From NCBI GenBank assembly GCA_023678885.1, contig CM042965.1:32097777-32161776 (forward strand): a stretch of DNA of 64,000 nucleotides. Reading direction: 5' to 3'. A program made the position numbers and the translations under genes. Below, piece after piece: positions 57,352-64,000 of this stretch (position 1 is the first letter of the stretch; each line of letters begins with the position of its first letter). A model generated the notes under the pieces. That model was not told the origin of the DNA. It was given only the letters and a program-made list of their open reading frames with translations, and searched no databases. The DNA comes from Pogostemon cablin (Eukaryota; Streptophyta; Magnoliopsida; Lamiales; Lamiaceae).

Positions 57352-57546
57352 TATAAGGATTTTAATGTTCACCTTGCTGAGTATATTTCATTTAACCAAA
57401 ATATATAGAGTTACAGATTACAAGATATGTGTATAAGATTACACAGCAGATGGTCCTATAACTTAGGAAGATTAAATCAACCCTTATTATCCTCAACTAT
57501 ATTCTGTTGTTCCTTATTATCCTCAACTATATTTTGTTGTCTATCA
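57352..57546 (-). repeat. Element E 5' LTR
   Basis: Same length as the 3' LTR. It is followed inward by the initiator tRNA-Met type PBS at about 57341-57351. Confidence 0.92.
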
Positions 57547-58322
57547 ATTTGTCATTTTGTGATTTTTTTATTTATATTACAAGTATCATCCCATATCGAA
57601 AATGCAAACATGATAACAATGAATGTAAGTCAAGTTAAAATAATTTAGTTGAAGACAGAGTGTGTGCTATAAGTGTGCTAGTGAGATGTATTTTTGAAGA
57701 TGGTAAGTGTAGGAACATGAAAACTGAGAAAGACGAATTAGCTCCCAGTTGGAGATCTTCTATCCTGTTGGAGAATAATGTAAAAAAGTCTATTTTCTTT
57801 TATTTTTTTAATATAACATTTTTCATCTAAAAACTAACAATAGTGACTAAAAGTGAAACTTTTGGGACAAAAAAAAAGTTAGGGATAAAAAATAAAATGA
57901 GACTGCTCGTATTGGATCAAAAGTGCAATTTTTCTTTAGAAAAATTATATAAATATCTACGTAATTACTGCATGTGGAATTCCAAATTACAAATAAGTTA
58001 TCTATATTAAATATATTAAATAAAAATCTCAAATATAGTAAATAAATGATTAAGAGACACATATATTTAATAATATATATACACATGCATACTTATAAAT
58101 GATAAAAGTAAAAACACATTGGCAAAAACAAAAGACGTGTAACAATTGAGAAACATATGTAATACACGGTACTAGTAATATGTAGACACCCTCGCTAATT
58201 TACTCATACTCTTTCTTATAACATATTTAAAAAAATTATTAATCAATGTGCCGGTACAAAAACATACCAAGGACAGAGGGAAATATATTAAATCAAATTA
58301 AAAAATTAAAGATATATATGTA
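57547..58322. other. AT-rich DNA, no gene seen
   Basis: The first 60 bases continue the repeat into which element E inserted (tcattttgtgatttttttat); the rest is AT-rich without coding potential. Confidence 0.5.
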
Positions 58323-58583
58323 CTCCCTCCGTCCCATTTCAGATGGCACACTTTTCATTTTAGATTGTCCCACAAAAGTTTGCCTCTTCCTAAAAAAGCA
58401 AAAAGCCAAACACAATCACCTTTCCCATACACTTTATTTACAAAAAAAAATCACCCTTACCTAACAAACCTAACATACTTTATCATTTATTTATTAACAA
58501 AAAAATATCATAATACCCCTAAAAGTTATCACTTTCTTAATCTCCCGTGCCGGAGGGGTGCAATCTTTTGTGGAACGGAGGGA

Positions 58584-58584
<1 letters not shown>
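58323..58584. mobile_element. Stowaway-like MITE (262 bp)
   Basis: Ends CTCCCTCCGTCCCAT and TGGAACGGAGGGAG with TA on both sides. It is the first of three such elements in a row. Confidence 0.85.

Positions 58585-58628
<44 letters not shown>
58585..58628. repeat. TA microsatellite between two MITEs
   Basis: 22 TA units fill the gap between two TA-targeting elements, suggesting that the target duplications seeded or expanded the repeat. Confidence 0.95.
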
Positions 58629-58629
<1 letters not shown>

Positions 58630-58881
58630 TCCCTCCGTCTCATTTCAATCTTTACATATTTTCAATTTGGGCGTCCCATTTTAATCTTTACATTTCCCTT
58701 TTTGGTAGATGGGACCCACACAAATTAATTTTTTCTCTCTTTATAACCCCACACTTCACACTAATACACCTATCCACTTTACATTAAAATATTATTTCTC
58801 TCACCTCACTACACATTAAAATACTACATTCCTTAATCTACGGCAAAAAGCAAACGTAAAGTTTGAAACGGATGGAGGGAG
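58629..58881. mobile_element. Stowaway-like MITE (253 bp)
   Basis: Ends CTCCCTCCGTCTCATTTC and GAAACGGATGGAGGGAG, TA-flanked. The interior differs from the neighbouring elements. Confidence 0.85.
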
Positions 58882-58890
58882 TATATATTA

Positions 58891-58983
58891 CTCTCTCCGT
58901 CCCGATCAAACTGCACCGTTTGCCTGCATAAAGCTTTTACAAAAGTTACAGTAAACGGTGCAATATGGGCGGGACGGAGGGAG
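58891..58983. mobile_element. Stowaway-like MITE (93 bp)
   Basis: Ends CTCTCTCCGTCCCG and CGGGACGGAGGGAG, TA-flanked. The sub-terminal inverted pair ctgcaccgttt / aaacggtgca makes almost the whole element a hairpin. Confidence 0.85.
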
Positions 58984-59013
58984 TAGATCAAAAGGATTGA
59001 GAAAGCTCCCTAT

Positions 59014-59044
59014 CTGTGCAACGCACAGCCTTGATAAGCACTAG
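59014..59044 (+). mobile_element. Helitron-like 3' terminus (hairpin plus CTAG)
   Basis: The stem ctgtgc-aac-gcacag is followed after 12 bases by CTAG and T, the same design as at 19252-19281. The MITE cluster lies just upstream, perhaps inside the element. The 5' end was not found. Confidence 0.5.
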
Positions 59045-59335
59045 TTATATATATTAAGATATATATCCCGAATTCGAATGAAATTTAGAAACATAAAATC
59101 ATATATAATCTCATATCCAGATACAATTCTCCTTTCTCACTTTGATGTACCACATACAATTCTCCTCTCTCACTTTGCAACAAAGTGAGAAATTATGATT
59201 TCCAGCTAAAGATCATACTTAGCTTCTTAGATCATACTTAGCTTCTTATCATTTCCAGCTAAAGTCATACTTAGCTTATTATTGATCTCATAAACAAGAG
59301 AACACACACAACTAGCAAATTACCTAAATTTAAAT

Positions 59336-61866
59336 CTAGTTTCTCTCCTGAAGCTTCTTGAACCAGTAAGCTGACATCTTGGGGTACCTCTTAAGTGTTT
59401 TGAAATCAACGTAGACAATGCCGAACCTGGACGTATATCCTAACCTCCATTCGAAGTTGTCCACGAATGTCCACTGGAAGTACCCTATAACATTTGCACC
59501 TTCATCGATGGCCTTCTTTAGTTCACCTAAATAACTTTTGTAGTAGTTGATTCTTATAGTGTCGTGCAACACTTTTGGCAGAGTTAGATTCCCTGGTTGA
59601 TCCATTCCTGCAAGATTATTGAAATCATTTTAATAATTCTATCTTCTGCATTTTTTTAAAACAAGTTAAAAAGGCAGTTATTCTGACAGATTGTGTAACT
59701 GCCTTTCTACAACGTGTTCAACTCATGCATTACGTCCAAATCATACCCAACACATCCAACTAACTTAATCAACAATCGATACAAGTATTAATGGATCAAG
59801 ATTTATCCTTCAATCGTCATAGTTTTAAATACATGCATGTCATGTGTTTTAATATGCACTACACATAAATACCCTCTCAAGACTGTTAATTTTAAGAAAT
59901 GTTACCCTCATCTAATATATTAGGTATACTTTACTTTCTCATTTATTTATTACTAGAAAAAGATTACATTATCCTCGCAAGGTCAATAAAATTATCTTTT
60001 TAAATCAATTATGTGGTTCAATAATCTTGAAATGAGTAAAGTTATGCTAAATAATGAAAATAATTTTACCATTTTCAGCCAAAATCATGGTAGGATTCCC
60101 ATAGTGTTCTTTGATGTAGTTCACAGCTTTGTACAGACCCCATGGAACAATGTAAAGCCAATATGAGTGTGCCTGCAGTGCACAAATTACTTTTAAGGGT
60201 GAAAAAAGCTAAGTAATAAATGTGAAATCCTAAACATTTTGGTCATAAAGAAACTAATCTATATTGAGGATGAACTCACCCTAGGACCAATAGGAACTCC
60301 ATGACGATCATCTATAAGAAATTGTAGATGGATTTAATTAGACATGATATTATATGTGTGTGTGTGACAGTGTGAGTATAGTGGAAATTAAGAAAGTTTT
60401 GATATTTACAAGCAAACCCAACATTCCAATCTTGCTGGTAGCCCAAGTTATTAGATTTGGGCTGATGTGGATCATACATATAGTATGCAGTGTATTGATT
60501 TATGCCCACAAAATCAAAGGATCCCTTCACCATCTTCACTTGTTCTGCACTGAATTTGGGTAGCCTTTTTCCTACTATATTCTGCATTGTTTTTGGATAC
60601 TCTCCGTACACCAAAGGATGCAGAAACCTACGTAAAATTAAAAAAAAAGTTCAAGATCATCATCTTCATTTTCAGCACACAATCAAGTTTTAGCTAAATG
60701 ATGGGTAGGTAGAGTTACCATCCTATGTGAAAGTCTCTGGCCCTTTGAGCAGCATAGTTGTCTGCTTTTGATCTTGTTAGTGGCTCATACCAAACAAAAT
60801 CTAATAGAATTCCAATTCTCCCTTTCTGTTTCTCCTGAAATTGGTGAACTTTGATTTAACTAAGCTCAGCTAGTTTGCCAAATGTGGAGCGTAAATAAAA
60901 AATAATGAGCAATTCATGTGTGAGACGTTTTCTTGATTAGTTACCATTCTTCATATATTCTATGAATTGTTAATGAAATGCTGGACAATTATCACTTTTT
61001 ATTGATCAAGAATCAATTATTATCACAAACGTTGCCACTCTTTATCTTTCTCAATGAATCCATTTTAAGAGATGATCTTACACCAGTTTTTGCAAGGAAT
61101 ATAATGTTACTACAGTACTTGGCGTTACCTGGTACTTTTGGCGATACCTCTGAGTAGCAGCAGCGTGGGATAGGATGAGATTATGAGCCACTATATAAGG
61201 CTCAGTAGCAGAGTTACCCTCACTGCAATTGCCAAATGCCTTTGAGCACCTCCCTGGGGCGAAGAACCCGTTGTCGTACCCGAGTGCAGCCACCACTCTA
61301 GGCTCATTAAACGTCTGCCAGTTCTTCACCCTATCCCCAAATGCCTTGAAGCAGAACTCTGCATAATCTGCAAAGTCCTTTCTGCAAGTATCATTCACAT
61401 TCCATCAAATACTTATATTTTAAAAAATAGTTCATGCGTAAAATATGAGACGTACACCACTTCGTTTCCAAGCCAGCCATTGTACCGATCCTGAAGTGCT
61501 TGTGGAAGGTCGTAGTGATTCAGGTTAGGATATGGGGTGATACCTGTAAGTACATTGTACACCATTTTAGTGATGTTTAATAGGGAGAGAGGAATGAACA
61601 CAATACAAGAGAATGTGTGCATACCTTTTTGGAGCATGTAGTTAATCAACCTATTATAGTAAGCAACTCCCTTCCAATTTACCTTACCAGTTCCATCTGT
61701 ATATTTATATCAATGAATGGTGTGATTAATTAAACTATCATGTTGTATTCTTAAAACTATTGGAAATAACTTAAGTAATTAGTGAATTACATGGAAATAT
61801 TCTGGACCATGAGATTGAGAACCTGTAGGCGTCAAAGTTTAGCTTTGCCATTCTATCAATGTCCTC
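59336..61866 (-). CDS. BGLU44-like: Glycoside hydrolase family 1 beta-glucosidase, BGLU44-like (5' exons not in view)
   Basis: Retaining beta-glycosidase. Minus-strand exons are 61791-61866, 61625-61696, 61456-61543, 61129-61381, 60719-60834, 60410-60627, 60280-60311, 60070-60172 and 59336-59607. All have GT-AG borders with consistent phases and give 409 residues to TGA-side stop at 59336. The acid/base motif is NWQTFNEPRVV and the nucleophile motif is MILAENGMDQPGN; other GH1 marks are NFDAYRFSISWSRIFP, GITPYPNLNHYDLPQAL, CSEGNSATEPYIVAHN and FQWTFVDNFEWRLGY. The pattern follows plant BGLU43/44 (beta-mannosidase/glucosidase) proteins. About 100 N-terminal residues (signal peptide and first three exons) are missing: beyond 61866 come a MITE and a LINE, so either a large intron holds them and exon 1 lies past the window, or the gene is truncated. 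Confidence 0.9.
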
Positions 61867-62705
61867 CTGCCCAAAAAGTTAAGAATACAAAGTAAGGTTG
61901 TTTTTGTTTATGAAGTTTTTCTATTTTCCATGAATAGTAATAAAATTCTTTCTGTAAAAGGAGTAGTAGAAAGAAATGGGAATATATATTTGGAAAAAAA
62001 GTAATTATTATATACTCCATATAATATTACTCCCTCCGTCCCTTGGTAAGAGTCTCATTTGCTTTTGGGCACGTGGATTAAGGAATATTATTATTTGATG
62101 TGTAGTGGATAGTTGTATTAGTGGGTGTGTGGGCCCCATATTTTAATTGTATTAGTGGGTGTGGGTGGGTCCTATATGTTCAAAAAAGAAAATGGGATCC
62201 TTTGGGTAGGACAACCAAAATAGTAAAATGGGACTCTTACCTAGGGACGGAGGGAGTATATTACATGTTTATAGAAATAAGAGCATGAATGAGCGCAATT
62301 TTATTAATGAAAACTGAAAAATGTGAAAATTTCTCATTAAGCAATTTGAAAATTTTATGCCAGAAAAATAATGATCTCACATAGAAGTAACTTATAAGAC
62401 ACAGTAATCTCACAAAGAGTGGGACAAGTAATTATCGTAATAATAATATATGTACACTAAAATGCATTAATTATTTGACATTTGTGGAATTTTCTGGACT
62501 TGTACAACCATTTTTGTTTTTCTTAAGAGCATAATTGTAATTTTAATCTCTATAGTTGATGTAATATTACATTCTTACAATTTATGGTCTATTTTATTCA
62601 TAAAATTAATATTTATTATAGAATTTAGTATTAATTATATATAAAGTATAATTGTAATTAATAATTAATTTATTAAATAGATAAAATTAATGTAACCAAC
62701 TACTT
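61867..62705. other. Intron or 5' flank of the GH1 gene, with a MITE
   Basis: The acceptor for exon 61791-61866 is intact (tgggcag|GAGGAC), so an upstream exon is expected. None of the remaining GH1 N-terminal motifs is visible up to 62705. The rest is AT-rich DNA around the MITE. Confidence 0.5.
62030..62256. mobile_element. Stowaway-like MITE (227 bp), same subfamily as the one in element C
   Basis: Ends CTCCCTCCGTCCCT and AGGGACGGAGGGAG, TA-flanked (62028-62029 and 62257-62258). Shares ttgcttttgggcacgtggat and ttagtgggtgtgggtgggtc with 25610-25835, nearly the same length. Confidence 0.92.
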
Positions 62706-64000
62706 ATGCAACCTATGTTACATGATACACGCCTAAGGGGCAATGTTCAGATTTCCTCTCTATCATACATTTCAATCAAACAACTAGTAATATATAAGAT
62801 GATACAAGAAAGTAGTACAGTAGATTTACCGTTATCAGGGAGATCATTTACTTATTATAAGATTGATGGGTCTTGCAAAAGCCGACTGGACCGAATCTTG
62901 ATCAACCCCATGTGGCAAACGCTGATATATATCAAAGAGGTCTAAAGAGAGGCTTGTCGGATCATGTCCCCATTTTGATTGAAGCTAGGTCGATCAATTG
63001 GGGCCCGAAACCATTCCGAAGCTCAAATGCGTGGTTGTCACACTCAGACTTCAAATTTTTTGTAGAAAACAATTGGAAGAGTTACCAAGTGGAAGGATGG
63101 GGCGGATTCATTGTGAAAGAAAAGCTGAAAAAAACTTCGAGAAGACTTGAAATTGTGGAACAGAGAAGTGTTCGGGAGTTTGGACAAAAGGATTGAGAAT
63201 AGAAGAAATGAAGTTTGGAAGTTGGATGCTATTGATGATACACTAGGGTTAAATGAAGAAGAGGTTCTTAAAAGAAGCTATGAAAGAGCAATGCTTCTAT
63301 TCGACATCAAAGCCCGGAAAAGAGTACTAAGGCAAAATCAAAGAGAAGTTGGGTGACAAGCGGTGATATGAATACAGCCACCTTCCATAGACTGATAAAA
63401 GGGTCGCAATAAAGGTAATGAGATCAATGGGTTGTATATTGATGGAGAATGGGTGCAGGATGTTATTTCTGTTAAAAGGGAGATTCATAAGACCTTTAAG
63501 AAGCACTTCGAGAAGGTAAACATCATGAGGCCAAAAATAGGGATTCTTTTGTGAACAAATTCATCTCTGAAGAAGACAATGTGTTCCTCACCAAGCCTTT
63601 CACTGAAGATAAAGTAAAAGAAGTTTTAGAGGAATGTAATGAGACTAAAAGCCCGGGCCCCGATGGTATGAATCTTGCTCTTCTGAGGGACTGTTGGAGC
63701 ATAATTAGGGAGGATTTCATGAGATTCCTCAATGAATTTCATAGATATGGAAGATTATCCAAGGGGCTAAATAATTCTTTCATTACGTTGATCAGAAAAG
63801 AAGAAAACTCAGAGGATATCAAAGACTTTAGACCCATTTCTTTAATCGGAGGGCCATATAAAATTTTGGCTAAAATTTTGGCTAAGAGATTAAGTGCAAT
63901 TTTGCCTGGAATCATTTCGGAGGAGCAGTTTGCTTTTGTAGGAGGAAGACAAATCACGGAGAGTATAGTGTCTTTACAAGGTATTCTGAAGGATGTAAAA
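62706..64000 (+). mobile_element. LINE (L1-type) remnant, endonuclease end and reverse transcriptase, runs off the window
   Basis: The plus strand gives the C-terminal end of the apurinic-type endonuclease (STVDLPLSGRSFTYYKIDG, KSRLDRILINPMW, GLSDHVPILIE), then the linker with WNREVFGSLD. From about 63540 comes the RT N-terminal half with TKSPGPDGMNLALLRDCW, IKDFRPISLIGGPYKILAK and EEQFAFVGGRQI. Frames change near 62900, 63150, 63360 and 63540, so it is inactive. The catalytic YADD region would lie beyond 64000. The 5' part is truncated. It sits where the upstream exons of the GH1 gene would be, in opposite orientation. Confidence 0.9.

Larger units (their letters stand above)
52964..57546 (-). 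mobile_element. Element E: Ty1/copia retrotransposon, complete structure, 4.6 kb
   Basis: Two 195-bp LTRs (52964-53158 and 57352-57546, about 10 differences) enclose gag-pol. A perfect 5-bp duplication, atttg, lies outside (52959-52963 and 57547-57551). The PBS reads, on the minus strand, TGGTATCAGCC just inside the 5' LTR, and a gaggggggg polypurine tract abuts the 3' LTR. Domain order is gag, CCHC knuckle, protease, integrase, RT, RNase H. Small size and short LTRs suggest the Ale/Retrofit side of plant copia elements (inference). Confidence 0.92.

Noticed and set aside
58365..58787. 140-codon plus-strand ORF
   Set aside because: It runs through two MITEs and a TA repeat that encodes YIYIYI, so it is not a gene.

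Overview
The window is nuclear DNA of a flowering plant, most probably a eudicot. It is AT-rich, the genes have short exons split by GT-AG introns, and much of the space is plant-type LTR retrotransposons, Stowaway-like MITEs, Mutator-like (MULE) elements, Helitron-like ends and LINE pieces. I cannot name the species.

Four host genes can be read exon by exon. They are a 153-residue plant coiled-coil protein of unknown function (1924-4330, +), the mitochondrial import-motor subunit PAM16/TIM16 (coding 5204-7885, -), the RNA polymerase III zinc-ribbon subunit C11/RPC10 (12374-12983, -), and a family 1 glycoside hydrolase close to BGLU44 (59336-61866, -). The last lacks its N-terminal exons inside the window. 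Broken host-gene pieces are an elongation factor 2 C-terminus (45491-45598) and a SAM-dependent methyltransferase fragment with a one-base frameshift (48856-49200).

Left part (0-18 kb): the 5' half of PAM16 (leader exon, initiator exon and first long intron) has been copied. A long copy (13490-16060) lies just upstream of the Pol III gene and a short copy (9617-10440) lies between the genes. Four MULE-like elements with clean target-site duplications sit here: two of a GAGTGAG...GGCAAAA family with 9-bp duplications, one 545-bp element with an 11-bp duplication, and one 1.6-kb Pack-MULE-like element with a 9-bp duplication.

Middle part (19-43 kb): a nest of related Ty3/gypsy elements. Two decayed minus-strand elements (A, B) carry gag, and A also carries protease. 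A 7.3-kb non-autonomous element C, with 2.1-kb LTRs and its own 347-codon ORF, has inserted into an LTR of A. A solo LTR D of the same family has split an older LINE-type RNase H reading frame.

Right part (46-64 kb): a 1.9-kb non-autonomous copia-derived element F inside a minisatellite, two more GAGTGAG/GGCAAAA elements, a 4.6-kb copia element E with matching 195-bp LTRs, a cluster of three Stowaway-like MITEs ending at a Helitron-like terminus, the GH1 gene, and a LINE running off the right edge.

No complete new molecular system is visible. The strongest unusual signals are the PAM16 leader duplication with its built-in empty sites for the MULE insertions, the non-autonomous element C with an unrecognised ORF and a doubled TATA module, and the Pack-MULE-like elements.
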